From Kosakonia oryzendophytica (GTDB lineage: Bacteria; Pseudomonadota; Gammaproteobacteria; Enterobacterales; Enterobacteriaceae): a stretch of 64,000 bases of DNA. The notes under the pieces were generated by a model. That model had not been told where the DNA came from, made no database searches, and saw only the letters and a program-made list of their open reading frames with translations. This document shows, in pieces, positions 15,947 through 25,837 of this stretch (positions are counted from its first letter, which is position 1; every line of letters starts with the position of its first letter). The stretch is taken from positions 62,001 through 126,000 of the forward strand of contig NZ_FMAY01000013.1 of NCBI RefSeq assembly GCF_900094925.1. The letters are read 5' to 3'. The position numbers and the translations under genes are program-made.

Positions 15947-17316
15947 TAGGTAGCCTGACCGCCCGCATCTTCGCCATTTTCTGGCTAACGCTGGCGCTGG
16001 TGTTGATGCTGGTTTTGATGGTGCCAAAGCTGGACTCCCGTCAAATGACGGAACTGCTGGACAGCGAACAACGTCAGGGCGTGATGATTGAACAGCATGT
16101 CGAAGCGGAACTGGCTAATGACCCGCCGAACGACCTGATGTGGTGGCGTAGGCTTTTCCGCGCTATCGACAAATGGGCGCCACCGGGTCAACGCCTGTTG
16201 CTGGTCACCAGCGAAGGGCGCGTTATCGGCGCCGAACGCAACGAAATGCAGATAATCCGTAACTTTATCGGCCAGGCGGACAACTCTGACCATCCGCAGA
16301 AGAAAAAGTATGGCCGGGTCGAAATGGTCGGGCCCTTCTCCGTGCGTGACGGGGAAGACAACTACCAGCTCTACCTGATACGCCCCGCCGGCAGTTCACA
16401 GTCTGACTTTATTAACCTGCTGTTTGACCGTCCGTTGTTATTGCTGATTGTCACGATGCTGATCAGTTCGCCGCTGCTGCTATGGCTGGCGTGGAGCCTG
16501 GCGAAACCCGCGCGTAAGCTAAAAAACGCGGCGGATGAAGTCGCACAGGGCAACTTGCGGCAGCACCCTGAACTGGAAGCCGGGCCGCAGGAATTTCTTG
16601 CCGCCGGGGCCAGTTTTAACCAGATGGTGACAGCGCTGGAACGGATGATGACAGCGCAACAGCGTCTGTTGTCTGATATTTCGCATGAGTTGCGCACCCC
16701 CCTCACGCGCTTACAGTTGGGGACCGCGCTTTTGCGCCGTCGCAGTGGTGAAAGCAAAGAACTGGAGCGGATCGAAACCGAAGCACAACGGCTGGACGGC
16801 ATGATCAACGACCTGCTGGTGATGTCGCGGAATCAGCAAAAAAACGCGCTGGTGAGTGAAACGGTCAAAGCCAACCAGATGTGGAAAGAGGTGCTGGATA
16901 ACGCCGCTTTCGAAGCAGAACAGATGGGTAAATCCCTGACGGTCAGCTTCCCGCCGGGTCCCTGGCCGCTGTATGGCAACCCGAACGCGCTGGAAAGTGC
17001 GCTGGAAAATATCGTGCGTAATGCGCTGCGCTACTCGCACAGCAAAATTGAAGTGAGTTTTGCCGTCGATAAAGACGGCATCACCATAAACGTTGATGAC
17101 GACGGCCCTGGTGTCAGCCCGGAAGATCGGGAGCAAATTTTCCGCCCGTTCTACCGTACTGACGAAGCCCGGGACCGGGAATCCGGTGGAACCGGTCTGG
17201 GGCTGGCGATCGTTGAAACGGCTATCCAGCAGCATCGCGGCTGGGTAAAAGCCGACGATAGCCCGCTGGGCGGTTTACGCTTAACGCTTTGGCTACCGTT
17301 ATACAAACGCTCATAA
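15943..17316 (+). CDS. cpxA: Envelope stress sensor kinase CpxA
   Basis: Inner-membrane histidine kinase of 457 residues. Membrane helix about 7-28, periplasmic sensor 29-163, second helix 164-187, HAMP, phosphoacceptor His248 in LLSDISHELRTPLTRL, and an ATP-binding domain with NIVRNALRYS, DDDGPGV and GGTGLGLAIV. It senses misfolded periplasmic and inner-membrane protein and is held inactive by CpxP. Overlaps cpxR by four bases. Confidence 0.97.
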   Translation: MIGSLTARIFAIFWLTLALVLMLVLMVPKLDSRQMTELLDSEQRQGVMIEQHVEAELANDPPNDLMWWRRLFRAIDKWAPPGQRLLLVTSEGRVIGAERNEMQIIRNFIGQADNSDHPQKKKYGRVEMVGPFSVRDGEDNYQLYLIRPAGSSQSDFINLLFDRPLLLLIVTMLISSPLLLWLAWSLAKPARKLKNAADEVAQGNLRQHPELEAGPQEFLAAGASFNQMVTALERMMTAQQRLLSDISHELRTPLTRLQLGTALLRRRSGESKELERIETEAQRLDGMINDLLVMSRNQQKNALVSETVKANQMWKEVLDNAAFEAEQMGKSLTVSFPPGPWPLYGNPNALESALENIVRNALRYSHSKIEVSFAVDKDGITINVDDDGPGVSPEDREQIFRPFYRTDEARDRESGGTGLGLAIVETAIQQHRGWVKADDSPLGGLRLTLWLPLYKRS

Positions 17317-17321
17317 CCCTC

Positions 17322-17346
17322 CGCCCTCTCCTTCACGGAGGGGGCG
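17322..17346. repeat. Intergenic hairpin, CTCTCC family
   Basis: A 10-bp stem with one G-T pair and a ttcac loop, between the converging cpxA and yiiM. It shares the ctctcc/ggaga core with hairpins at 27104, 29099 and 34226. It may act as a shared terminator although no T run follows. Confidence 0.5.
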
Positions 17347-17354
17347 CTATCTTG

Positions 17355-18029
17355 CTACTTCCCCCACAGTCGCCGGGAATTATCTTCAATTTTGCCGTGA
17401 ATACGCCGGTTCTGCATCGTACGCGTCCAGCTTGCTGATAGCCCCGCTGCCGACAGCAAACGGTGATATTGCGCATCATCAAACGGCTGATACCAGGCAA
17501 TGGCCGCAGCATCATATACGCTGACGTCGCTCAACCGGGACGCCAGTTCCAGCGGCGCATCTGTGGATACCCTCCCCGCAACAATCACCCGATAGAGCCA
17601 GCCAACCTTGCCACTTGCCTGCATCTGTGCGCCCATATCGCTAATCGCGAAATGGAAATTGAGTTTAAAACAGGGGGAACGCGGCTGCGTCACCTGGATA
17701 AGCGCATCACCCCAACGGAAAATATCGCCAATAAATACCGTTTGCTCCGTCAGCCCCGTGGTGGAAAGGTTCTCGCCAAACGCCGGGGCGCAAAACAGCG
17801 ATGCCTGCTCAGGGAAACGAGCAGCCCACCACGCATAATGTTCCCGCGGATAGTGGCACAGCGCGCGATCCGCACCGCCGTGGTAACTCTTTTCAGCTTG
17901 CTCATCGCCTGCAAGCCCGGTATCGGTAAGCATCAGTTCACCCTCAACCTGCAATTTGCCGATGGCGCTGGGCCGACTCCCTGCATAATCCCTGACTTTG
18001 CCAATAAACACGTCAACCGGATGGCGCAT
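17355..18029 (-). CDS. yiiM: MOSC-domain 6-hydroxylaminopurine resistance protein YiiM
   Basis: Molybdenum cofactor-dependent protein, 224 residues like its E. coli homologue. MOSC domain with the conserved cofactor Cys in QVTQPRSPCFKLN, plus YHGGADRALCHYPREHY, APAFGENLSTTGLTE and the C-terminal YiiM extension FDDAQYHRLLSAAGLSASWT. E. coli YiiM reduces N-hydroxylated bases such as 6-N-hydroxylaminopurine. It is convergent with cpxA and divergent from the following aldolase gene. Confidence 0.93.
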   Translation of the reverse strand: MRHPVDVFIGKVRDYAGSRPSAIGKLQVEGELMLTDTGLAGDEQAEKSYHGGADRALCHYPREHYAWWAARFPEQASLFCAPAFGENLSTTGLTEQTVFIGDIFRWGDALIQVTQPRSPCFKLNFHFAISDMGAQMQASGKVGWLYRVIVAGRVSTDAPLELASRLSDVSVYDAAAIAWYQPFDDAQYHRLLSAAGLSASWTRTMQNRRIHGKIEDNSRRLWGK

Positions 18030-18156
18030 ATTCTCTCCCTGGATAGTGTTGATTTACGCCACTATTAGACCACATTTTTTGTGCAGTAAACGTGCAGAAA
18101 TGCGACCCCGGTTGCCATGCCGCCTCCACAGACGTGCTATCACTTAACCTGATATT

Positions 18157-18171
18157 TGAAACGCTATTTCA
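18157..18171. promoter_or_regulatory. KdgR-like operator before the aldolase gene
   Basis: The sequence tgaaacgctatttca is an inverted repeat (TGAAA / TTTCA, 5-base centre) resembling the KdgR box, centred about 28 bases before the GTG start, where repressor binding would block transcription. A similar box precedes kdgT at 20226-20240. Confidence 0.65.
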
Positions 18172-18191
18172 TTCATTAAGGAGACCGTGCT

Positions 18192-19085
18192 GTGACCCAC
18201 GAAACCCCATTCTCTGGCGTCTGGTGCCCTTCCATCACACCCATGGACAGCGAAGGACGAGTCGATCTGAACGGACTGAGCAAACATATTGCCCGTCTTA
18301 ACGCGGCGAAAATTGATGTCATTTTGCTGATGGGCAGCATCGGTGAATTCGCCTCTCTCTCGATGGATGAGCGGCTATTAGTGATCCGCAAAGCGCGGGC
18401 GATGTCTCCCGGTACGATGGTCGCCAACGTCTCGTCGACCTGCTTCAACGATATTCTGAGTATGGCCGATGAAGCCTGGCGCACCGGCTACGAAGCCGTT
18501 ATGGTGCTGCCACCTTATTATTACGGGCAAACGCCCGCGCAATTGTTAAGTTACTTCCGCGCGCTGGGTAAGGCGATCAGTGGTAAGTGGTTTGCCTATA
18601 ACTTTCCGGCACGCACCGGCTGCGATCTGACCGCCGACCTGGTGGCAACCCTGGCGGCGGAATTCCCGGATTTTGCCGGTATTAAAGACACGGTGGATTG
18701 CCAGTCGCATACACGTAATCTCATTCTCGCGACGCAGAAAGTACGTGACGACTTCGCCGTACTGTCCGGGTATGACGAATATTATATTCCTAACCTGCTG
18801 GCGGGCGGCGCCGGGGTGATTTCCGGGCTGAACAACGTCATGCCGGAGCTGTTTGTAAAAGCCCGCGAAGCCTGGCGACAAGGCGATTTACCGACGCTAC
18901 AGGATGCACAGCGTGAGATAGGCAGATTTATGGCGATTTACACCATCGGTGATGATTTTGTTACCACCATTAAAACCGTGGTGTCACGCAAGTTTGGCTA
19001 CTGCACGCCGATTGCGCGCAACCCTGGCGGCGCGCTGAATGAGGAGCAGTGCCGCCAGGTTGATTGCCTCTTCGGGATTCAATAA
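18192..19085 (+). CDS. Dihydrodipicolinate synthase-family aldolase, probably 2-keto-3-deoxygluconate type
   Basis: Class I aldolase of the DapA/NanA/YagE family, 297 residues. The Schiff-base Lys165 lies in FAGIKDT, Tyr136 in FAYNFPARTG, and the GSIGE motif at 48-52 replaces the GTTGE of DapA. It starts with GTG at 18192, with AAGGAG upstream. YagE-like members split 2-keto-3-deoxygluconate to pyruvate and glyceraldehyde. The neighbour kdgT imports that sugar acid, and both genes carry KdgR-like operators, so a KDG aldolase is the best inference. In E. coli K-12, as I remember, no gene lies between yiiM and kdgT. Confidence 0.8.
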   Translation: MTHETPFSGVWCPSITPMDSEGRVDLNGLSKHIARLNAAKIDVILLMGSIGEFASLSMDERLLVIRKARAMSPGTMVANVSSTCFNDILSMADEAWRTGYEAVMVLPPYYYGQTPAQLLSYFRALGKAISGKWFAYNFPARTGCDLTADLVATLAAEFPDFAGIKDTVDCQSHTRNLILATQKVRDDFAVLSGYDEYYIPNLLAGGAGVISGLNNVMPELFVKAREAWRQGDLPTLQDAQREIGRFMAIYTIGDDFVTTIKTVVSRKFGYCTPIARNPGGALNEEQCRQVDCLFGIQ

Positions 19086-19093
19086 CTACACCG

Positions 19094-19120
19094 GCCGGAT
19101 ATGCGTAACGCTATCCAGCC
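19094..19120. repeat. REP-like palindrome
   Basis: gccggatatgcgtaacgc plus tatccagcc resembles a bacterial REP element (stem ggata..gcg / cgc..tatcc) in the 40-base gap between two convergent genes. Confidence 0.5.
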
Positions 19121-19125
19121 TGCCG

Positions 19126-20109
19126 TTATTTCACTGTATTGCGTATCGCGATTTCCGCGGTTGCCCCTTTCACTTTGCGTGACCAAAGTGAGGTGAAAAT
19201 CGGTACCAGAATCGAGGTGACGATCACCGAGGTTGCCACTAACGCGGTAGCCGCTGGCGCCATCGCTTTAAAATCCGGCACCATTTCGGCAATCAGCACC
19301 GGCGTGGCGACCGCCGCGCCCGCAGAGCTGGAGGCAGCCAGACCGGCAGTTCCATCCCCACCACCAAGCAGTTTATCGGCGAGAATCAGCGGAATGCCGG
19401 TGATCACAATCACTGCCAGACCTAACAAAATGCCCAATAGCCCGGTTTGTGCAATCACACTTAAATCGATGGTATTACCCAATGCGAACGCAAAGAATGG
19501 GATCAGCGTCTGCACCGCCTTGCTAAAGAATTCCCTCAGTTCCGGATCAAGGTTACCCAGTGCGAACCCCACCAGGAAGGGCAACACCGCACCCACAAAC
19601 ACATGCGGCTCAAACGAGGCGATACCCGCAGTACCGAGAATAATCATCGTCATCAACGGGCCGGACTCCAGCGACATCAACACAAACGCTCCGGCTTCCT
19701 CTTTCGTGCCGTATTGCTGCATGATCGACGCATAAAGCCCGCCGTTGGTCATATCCATTGAGGCCACCAACGCCAGCGTCGACAGCCCGGCAAAAAATCC
19801 GACTTCAACGCCGTGCGCCGGGATCACGCGCGATGCCACCGCCGCAACCACCCATGCCACGGCAATTTTGGTGACCACCAGCGTACCGGATTTCCGCAGT
19901 ACCGTACCGGTCGCGCTCAGCTTGATCGACGCTCCCATGCAGAAAAACCACACTGCCAGGATTGGCACCGTACCGGTGATCATGCCGTTGGTAAAAGAGC
20001 CAAAATATTTACCCGCTCCCGGCGCAAAGGTGTGGCACAACGCACCGATGAACAAAGGAACCAGCATCATACCGCCCGGAATTCGCTCTATTGCACGTTT
20101 GATTTGCAT
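19126..20109 (-). CDS. kdgT: 2-keto-3-deoxygluconate permease KdgT
   Basis: Inner-membrane proton symporter for 2-keto-3-deoxygluconate, 327 residues with about ten hydrophobic segments. Very close to E. coli Kdg[61 protein letters not shown]. The frame opens at 20127, but the family starts with MQIKR at 20109, with AGGTGA upstream. It is convergent with the aldolase gene. A KdgR-like box lies upstream at 20226-20240. Confidence 0.95.
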   Translation of the reverse strand: MQIKRAIERIPGGMMLVPLFIGALCHTFAPGAGKYFGSFTNGMITGTVPILAVWFFCMGASIKLSATGTVLRKSGTLVVTKIAVAWVVAAVASRVIPAHGVEVGFFAGLSTLALVASMDMTNGGLYASIMQQYGTKEEAGAFVLMSLESGPLMTMIILGTAGIASFEPHVFVGAVLPFLVGFALGNLDPELREFFSKAVQTLIPFFAFALGNTIDLSVIAQTGLLGILLGLAVIVITGIPLILADKLLGGGDGTAGLAASSSAGAAVATPVLIAEMVPDFKAMAPAATALVATSVIVTSILVPIFTSLWSRKVKGATAEIAIRNTVK

Positions 20110-20225
20110 ATTTTCACCTGTCGTCAAAACCGTCTGATTTTGCTGCGCCGACCAGAAAACGCTCAGCGCCGATGAGGTGATGTTAGAACCCGTTTCCGGA
20201 GAGAAAAGTGATCAATCATGCATAA

Positions 20226-20240
20226 CGAAACAATATTTCA
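20226..20240. promoter_or_regulatory. KdgR-like operator before kdgT
   Basis: Minus-strand TGAAATATTGTTTCG, an inverted repeat close to the KdgR consensus, lies about 117 bases upstream of the kdgT start. E. coli kdgT is known to be repressed by KdgR. Confidence 0.65.
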
Positions 20241-20289
20241 TTATTTTAGGATCATTGTTTTTATTGTCTGTTCTAATGTTTAACGACAT

Positions 20290-20326
20290 AAAAAAACCCC
20301 CGTAGGCAGCGCCTGGCGGGGGTTTT
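20290..20326 (-). terminator. sodA terminator
   Basis: Stem with ccccc (20297-20301) and ggggg (20318-20322) plus extra inner pairs, followed on the minus strand by a T run (20290-20296), 30 bases after the sodA stop. Confidence 0.82.
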
Positions 20327-20357
20327 GCCTCACCTTACGGTGAGTGACGAAACAGCC

Positions 20358-20978
20358 TTATTTTTTCGCCGCGAAACGCGCAGCAGCTTCGTCCCAGTTC
20401 ACCACATTCCAGAACTCTTTGATGTAGTCCGGGCGGCGGTTCTGGAATTTCAGGTAGTAGGCGTGTTCCCAGACATCCAGCCCCAGGATCGGGAAGCCAG
20501 AGGCGCCGGAAATCGCTTCACCCATCAGCGGGGAATCCTGGTTTGCAGTAGAAACCACTGCCAGTTTGTCGCCTTTCAACACCAGCCATGCCCAGCCGGA
20601 GCCGAAGCGGGTCGCTGCTGCTTTTTCAAATTCTGCTTTGAAGTTATCAACGGAACCGAAATCACGCTCGATTGCCGCTTTCAGGTCACCCTGCAGGGTG
20701 GTGCCTTTTTTCAGACCTTTCCAGAACAGGCTGTGGTTCGCGTGGCCACCGGCGTTATTACGCAGAACGGTTTTTTTGTCCGCTGGCAGCTGGTCCAGTT
20801 TGGTGATCAGCTCTTCAGCAGACAGATTTGCGAACTCCGGCAGGCTTTCCAGCGCTGCGTTTGCATTGTTCACATAAGTCTGATGATGTTTGGTGTGATG
20901 GATTTCCATCGTTTGTTTGTCAAAGTGCGGCTCAAGGGCATCATACGCGTACGGCAGAGCAGGCAATGTATAGCTCAT
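20358..20978 (-). CDS. sodA: Manganese superoxide dismutase SodA
   Basis: Cytoplasmic Mn-SOD, 206 residues. Metal ligands with Met1 counted are His27, His82, Asp168 and His172 ([11 protein letters not shown]). The start at 20978 has GGAG upstream; the frame open to 20990 adds four unsupported residues. Regulation includes a Fur-like box and a -10 TATAAT upstream, as in the E. coli promoter. Confidence 0.97.
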   Translation of the reverse strand: MSYTLPALPYAYDALEPHFDKQTMEIHHTKHHQTYVNNANAALESLPEFANLSAEELITKLDQLPADKKTVLRNNAGGHANHSLFWKGLKKGTTLQGDLKAAIERDFGSVDNFKAEFEKAAATRFGSGWAWLVLKGDKLAVVSTANQDSPLMGEAISGASGFPILGLDVWEHAYYLKFQNRRPDYIKEFWNVVNWDEAAARFAAKK

Positions 20979-21038
20979 AATCATCTCCATTAAGGGTGTA
21001 AGCGGCTACTATGTTAACGCCGCGTAAGCAGTTGGTTC

Positions 21039-21074
21039 ATTATAGTTAATTAAATGATATTGAAAATGTTTATC
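21039..21074 (-). promoter_or_regulatory. sodA promoter with Fur-like box
   Basis: Minus-strand TATAAT at 21039-21044 and the 19-base Fur-like site GATAAACATTTTCAATATC at 21056-21074. The layout matches the E. coli sodA promoter, which is also controlled by SoxS, Fnr and ArcA; I did not locate those sites. Confidence 0.75.
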
Positions 21075-21123
21075 AATGCCGTAGTTTTTATAAGGTTATA
21101 ACTTTTGGTTATGTTATTGAAAT

Positions 21124-21139
21124 TGTGAAGCTGCTCACC
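21124..21139 (+). promoter_or_regulatory. CRP site upstream of rhaT
   Basis: TGTGA-agctgc-TCACC, one base from the CRP consensus, 130 bases before the rhaT start. Confidence 0.65.
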
Positions 21140-21268
21140 TCTATAACGCGCTGATTGCCAGCTCTCGCCGTTACGCGGCAAACGCCTCAAGGTTAATCCT
21201 CTGACCGATTTTTACACTCATCGGGTCGGCTGCTCGTATCCCGGCGATAAAAACAAAGAGGATTGAAA

Positions 21269-22303
21269 ATGAGTAACGCGATTACGATGGGTATTTTCTG
21301 GCATTTGATAGGTGCAGCCAGTGCAGCCTGTTTCTATGCCCCGTTTAAAAAGGTGAAACATTGGTCCTGGGAAACCATGTGGTCAGTCGGCGGCATCGTC
21401 TCTTGGTTGATCCTTCCCTGGACAATCAGCGCGCTGTTATTGCCTGATTTTTGGGCCTATTTCAGCTCGTTCAGTGCCTCCACGCTGCTGCCGGTGTTCC
21501 TGTTCGGCGCAATGTGGGGGATCGGTAACATCAACTATGGCCTGACCATGCGCTACCTGGGCATGTCGATGGGCATTGGTATCGCCATCGGCATTACGCT
21601 GATTGTCGGTACATTAATGACACCGATCATCAACGGTAACTTCTCGGTGCTGATTGGCACCGAAGGCGGTCGTATGACGCTGCTGGGCGTGCTGGTTGCC
21701 CTTATCGGCGTGGCTATCGTCACCCGTGCGGGCCAGTTGAAAGAGCGCAAAATGGGTATCAAAGCCGAAGAGTTCAGCCTGAAAAAAGGGCTGGCGCTGG
21801 CCATCATGTGTGGCGTTTTCTCCGCCGGGATGTCCTTTGCCATGAACGCCGCCAAACCGATGCACGAGGCCGCCGCGGCGCTCGGTATCGATCCGCTCTA
21901 CACGGCGTTGCCAAGCTATGTGGTGATCATGGGTGGCGGCGCGCTGGTCAATCTCGGTTTCTGCTTTATTCGTCTGGCAAAAGTGAAGAACTTGTCGGTA
22001 AAAGCCGACTTCTCGCTGGCGAAGCCCCTGCTTATCAGCAATCTCCTGCTCTCTGCGTTGGGCGGTCTGATGTGGTATTTGCAGTTCTTCTTCTACGCCT
22101 GGGGTCACGCGCGTATTCCGGCGCAGTATGATTACATCAGTTGGATGCTGCACATGAGCTTCTACGTGTTGTGCGGCGGTATCGTCGGGCTGGTGCTGAA
22201 AGAGTGGAACAATGCGGGCAGACGCCCCGTGAGCGTACTGAGTCTGGGCTGCGTGGTGATCATCGTCGCCGCCAATATCGTTGGCCTCGGCATGGCCAAC
22301 TGA
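21269..22303 (+). CDS. rhaT: L-rhamnose/proton symporter RhaT
   Basis: Ten-helix inner-membrane symporter of the drug/metabolite transporter superfamily, 344 residues like E. coli RhaT and nearly identical through [20 protein letters not shown] and [23 protein letters not shown] 21269 is the family start; a TTG two codons earlier is in frame. A CRP site lies upstream. Its stop abuts the convergent rhaR stop with no spacer. This genome also has a rhamnose ABC importer downstream of rhaD. Confidence 0.96.
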   Translation: MSNAITMGIFWHLIGAASAACFYAPFKKVKHWSWETMWSVGGIVSWLILPWTISALLLPDFWAYFSSFSASTLLPVFLFGAMWGIGNINYGLTMRYLGMSMGIGIAIGITLIVGTLMTPIINGNFSVLIGTEGGRMTLLGVLVALIGVAIVTRAGQLKERKMGIKAEEFSLKKGLALAIMCGVFSAGMSFAMNAAKPMHEAAAALGIDPLYTALPSYVVIMGGGALVNLGFCFIRLAKVKNLSVKADFSLAKPLLISNLLLSALGGLMWYLQFFFYAWGHARIPAQYDYISWMLHMSFYVLCGGIVGLVLKEWNNAGRRPVSVLSLGCVVIIVAANIVGLGMAN

Positions 22304-23152
22304 TCAGGCGGCAACACGACTACGATGACGCCACTGACCTGGCGTCATCCCCACTTCCCGGCTAAACACCACCGAAAAGTAGTTACTGTCTTCAAACCCG
22401 CACTGCATGGCGATTTCGCTGATCATCTGCTCGGAATGCTGCAACAGATACTGTGCATGACAAATGCGTAACTGGCGCAAATAGTGATTGATGGTCATCC
22501 CGGTCTGACTGCGGAATTGCTGGCGCAGCGCCCGCTCGCTGCACTGCTCCTGCTCACAGAACTGCTCCAACACAAAGCTGCGATTCAGGCTGCCGGACAG
22601 CGCAGTAATCAGCTTATCCAGCAGCGCTTCGCTGTGGGTAGCGGCAAGATTATCGGTGGCAAAACGGTGGCGTTTTAGCGTCAACACCAACTGCGCAAAC
22701 AGCGTTTCCGCCATGAGATTGTCGAGGGGATCGGGTCTGCCGCTCTCGTGCTCAAGTTGCGTAATGACCTGTCGCGCCTGCGCCATACCGGTGCTGCCGA
22801 TGCGCCAGTGTGGCGTCCATGGCGAGCCATTAAGCCCGGGAATATGCGCTGCCCAGTCGAGGTTCAAGGTCAACCGGTCCGGGCAGTAAATGATGTTTTG
22901 CAGCACCAGGTCGTTGACCGACGCGTAAGAGTGACAATCTTCCGCGCGGATGTAGAACAGGTCGCCACGGGTAATGCGATACGGGCGATCGTTAAGCACA
23001 TGCAGGCCGTTGCCGCGCCATACCAGCACCAGTTCATAAAACTCATGGGTATGTTCGGCAAAGACATTTTGCGGATAGCGATCCGCCACCGCCACCGCCT
23101 GTCCGGTGCGGGGAAAGAAGTCCGCTTTACGAAGAATTAACTGGCCTGCCAC
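22304..23152 (-). CDS. rhaR: AraC-family rhamnose activator RhaR
   Basis: Activator of rhaSR transcription in response to L-rhamnose, 282 residues. N-terminal cupin sugar-binding domain ([40 protein letters not shown]) and C-terminal double helix-turn-helix ([40 protein letters not shown]). The first 15 or so residues differ from E. coli RhaR and the start is uncertain. It lies 73 bases downstream of rhaS. Confidence 0.93.
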   Translation of the reverse strand: MAGQLILRKADFFPRTGQAVAVADRYPQNVFAEHTHEFYELVLVWRGNGLHVLNDRPYRITRGDLFYIRAEDCHSYASVNDLVLQNIIYCPDRLTLNLDWAAHIPGLNGSPWTPHWRIGSTGMAQARQVITQLEHESGRPDPLDNLMAETLFAQLVLTLKRHRFATDNLAATHSEALLDKLITALSGSLNRSFVLEQFCEQEQCSERALRQQFRSQTGMTINHYLRQLRICHAQYLLQHSEQMISEIAMQCGFEDSNYFSVVFSREVGMTPGQWRHRSRVAA

Positions 23153-23225
23153 AACGTCACCTCTGCCGTGAACAACCTGTGATTATTAGCGGAACTACGG
23201 CAAAAAATCGGTGATAGCCTTCTCG

Positions 23226-24062
23226 TTACTGAAGCAGCGTGTCGCGCCCCTGGCGGATGTCTCGCGGTGACCAGTCGAACTCGCGACGAAACAGTGTCGA
23301 AAAATGGTTGCTGTCGCCAAAGCCGCAGCGAAAGGCGATATCCGTCACGCTCTCGTCGCTATGACGCAGCATGTGCCGCGCTTTGATAAGCCGTAAACGG
23401 TTGAGATAACGCTGCGGAGTCAGGCCAGTCGACTGCTTAAGCTGGCGGTGCAGCGTGCGCAGAGAGAGCGTAAATTGCTCTGCCAGCGACTCCCAGCAAA
23501 TATCCTCCGCGAAGTGATCTTCCAGCCACAGCATCAACTGATTGAGCCGGGCGTCGTTGTTCGCTGCGCCCTCTTGCAGGCTGCTTTTACGCAGTAACAC
23601 CAGCAGTTGCATAAACAGGATCTCGCGGTTGGCGATACCGTGAGTATCCATCTCCAAATCCATCTCTTCCATCTGACTGATGATACCGCGCACCTGAGTC
23701 AGGGCGTGCTGATTCACCCGCCAGTGCGAGGGATAGTGCCCGTCCTGCTCCTGCGGCAACAACAGATTCAGTCCGGATAAAAACTGAAATGCATCCGGCG
23801 AACGGTACAGAACATTGGTCAGACAAAGGTTGTCAGTATGTTCATACAAGTGCCGGTCATGGTCGCGGACAAAACAGACCGTCCCGCCGCTGATGGTGTA
23901 GGGCTGACCGTTAAAAACGTGGATCCCTGTGCCATGCTCAACAATCACAATTTCATGGAAATCATGGTGATGCTCAGGAAACGCCGCCTGGGGTAATCGC
24001 GGTTCAATGGCGACAGGCGATTTACCTGACGGAAAAAAATCCACGCTATGAAGTACGGTCAT
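23226..24062 (-). CDS. rhaS: AraC-family rhamnose activator RhaS
   Basis: Activator of rhaBAD and rhaT, 278 residues from ATG 24060-24062, where [13 protein letters not shown] matches E. coli; the frame open to 24098 is not supported. Cupin domain with [20 protein letters not shown], then two helix-turn-helix motifs ([18 protein letters not shown] and [20 protein letters not shown]). Divergent from rhaB across a 305-base regulatory region. Confidence 0.95.
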   Translation of the reverse strand: MTVLHSVDFFPSGKSPVAIEPRLPQAAFPEHHHDFHEIVIVEHGTGIHVFNGQPYTISGGTVCFVRDHDRHLYEHTDNLCLTNVLYRSPDAFQFLSGLNLLLPQEQDGHYPSHWRVNQHALTQVRGIISQMEEMDLEMDTHGIANREILFMQLLVLLRKSSLQEGAANNDARLNQLMLWLEDHFAEDICWESLAEQFTLSLRTLHRQLKQSTGLTPQRYLNRLRLIKARHMLRHSDESVTDIAFRCGFGDSNHFSTLFRREFDWSPRDIRQGRDTLLQ

Positions 24063-24196
24063 ACTCACCCCCAACCCAACAATGAGAAAAGTTCTCAAAA
24101 TAGTAATTAAGGGTTTGCAACCTCACCTTAAATTTTCGACAGCATTTCGCGCATAGGCTGCCGTTTTTTCAAGAAACGGCCGGAAAGATCGGGAAA

Positions 24197-24258
24197 TGTG
24201 GCAAGGGTCACAATGGCCCCAACCCCCACCAGAACTGGAAACTGTGAACTCTCTCACG
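24197..24258. promoter_or_regulatory. rhaS-rhaB divergent control region with two CRP sites
   Basis: Two CRP-like sites lie in the 305-base gap 24063-24367: TGTGG-caaggg-TCACA (24197-24212) and TGTGA-actctc-TCACG (24243-24258). In E. coli this region also holds RhaS and RhaR half-sites; I did not assign them here. No gene is seen in the gap. Confidence 0.65.
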
Positions 24259-24367
24259 TTCACCTTTGCTTTCTTGCCAGCGCGAAATCGCCACTGTCCG
24301 TAACAAGAAGGTACGGCACATCGCCCTTTTTTAGACTGTCTGCAATGACTCTAAGAAGGACCCCATC

Positions 24368-25837
24368 ATGACTTTTCGCCATTGTGTTGCAGTTGACTTA
24401 GGCGCCTCCAGCGGACGTGTAATGCTGGCGCGTTACGATCGCCAACAACGCACACTCACCCTTCGCGAAATCCACCGTTTTGTTAACTGTCTGCAAAAAA
24501 CAGAAGGTTTCGATTGCTGGGATATCGACAGCCTGGAAGCGGAGATCCGTCTGGGGCTGCACAAAGTCTGTGAAGAAGGCATTCAACCAGACAGCATCGG
24601 CATCGATACCTGGGGCGTGGATTATGTGCTGATCAACAGCCAGGGCGAACGCGTGGGTTTGCCCATCGCCTACCGCGACGACCGCACCGACGGTGTGATG
24701 CAACGTGCGATGCAATCGCCGGGCAAAACCGACATTTATCTGCGCAGCGGCATTCAGTTTTTACCCTTTAACACCCTTTATCAACTGCGTGCGCTGGCGG
24801 AACAGCAGCCAGAACTGCTGGAGCAGGCTACTCATGCGCTGCTGATCCCCGATTACTTCAGTTACCGACTGACCGGCAATCTGAACTGGGAATACACCAA
24901 CGCCACCACCACTCAACTGGTCAATATCAACACCGATAACTGGGACAGTACGCTACTGGACTGGGCTGGCGTTCCGGCTCACTGGTTCGGCACGCCCACC
25001 CATCCGGGTAATGTGATCGGTCAATGGATCTGCCCGCAGAATAACGCCATCCCGGTGGTTGCCGTCGCCAGCCATGACACCGCCAGCGCCGTCATTGCCG
25101 CACCGCTGGCGGATAAGGATGCCGCCTATTTGTCGTCCGGCACCTGGTCGCTGATGGGTTTTGAGAGCAAAACCCCCTACACCAGCAATCACGCACTGGC
25201 AGCCAATATCACCAACGAAGGCGGAGCAGAAGGCCGCTACCGTGTGCTGAAAAACATTATGGGGCTGTGGCTGCTGCAACGTGTGCTGAAAGAACAGGCA
25301 ATCGCCGACCTGCCCGCACTGATTGCCCAAACGGAACGGCTCCCCGCCTGCCAGTTCATCATCAACCCCAACGAGGATCGCTTTATCAACCCGGACAACA
25401 TGAGCGCCGAAATCCAGGCTGCTTGCCGGGAAGCGGGTCAGCAGATACCACAAAACGCGGCTGAACTGGCGCGCTGTATCTTCGACAGCCTTGCACTGCT
25501 GTATGCCGATGTGCTGGGCGAGCTGGCAAGCCTGCGCGGCAAACCCTTTACTCGCCTGCATGTGGTGGGAGGCGGTTGCCAGAACCAGGTGCTGAACCAG
25601 CTCTGCGCAGATGCCTGTGGTTTGCCCGTAGTCGCTGGCCCGGTAGAAGCCTCCACGCTCGGCAATATCGGCGTGCAACTGATGACGCTGGATGAACTCA
25701 GCAATGTTGATGATTTTCGCCAGGTGGTGGTCGCGAACCACTCCCTGATGACGTTTACCCCGAATCCTGACAATGAAATCGCCCGCTATGTCGCGCGCTT
25801 TCAGCAAAAACGACAAACCAAGGAGCTATGCGCATGA
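24368..25837 (+). CDS. rhaB: Rhamnulokinase RhaB
   Basis: FGGY-family kinase that phosphorylates L-rhamnulose at C1; 489 residues, as in E. coli. The N-terminal ATP-binding loop is [12 protein letters not shown], the sugar-side motif [12 protein letters not shown], and the second domain begins near [10 protein letters not shown]. Overlaps rhaA by four bases. AAGGA precedes the ATG. Confidence 0.97.
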   Translation: MTFRHCVAVDLGASSGRVMLARYDRQQRTLTLREIHRFVNCLQKTEGFDCWDIDSLEAEIRLGLHKVCEEGIQPDSIGIDTWGVDYVLINSQGERVGLPIAYRDDRTDGVMQRAMQSPGKTDIYLRSGIQFLPFNTLYQLRALAEQQPELLEQATHALLIPDYFSYRLTGNLNWEYTNATTTQLVNINTDNWDSTLLDWAGVPAHWFGTPTHPGNVIGQWICPQNNAIPVVAVASHDTASAVIAAPLADKDAAYLSSGTWSLMGFESKTPYTSNHALAANITNEGGAEGRYRVLKNIMGLWLLQRVLKEQAIADLPALIAQTERLPACQFIINPNEDRFINPDNMSAEIQAACREAGQQIPQNAAELARCIFDSLALLYADVLGELASLRGKPFTRLHVVGGGCQNQVLNQLCADACGLPVVAGPVEASTLGNIGVQLMTLDELSNVDDFRQVVVANHSLMTFTPNPDNEIARYVARFQQKRQTKELCA

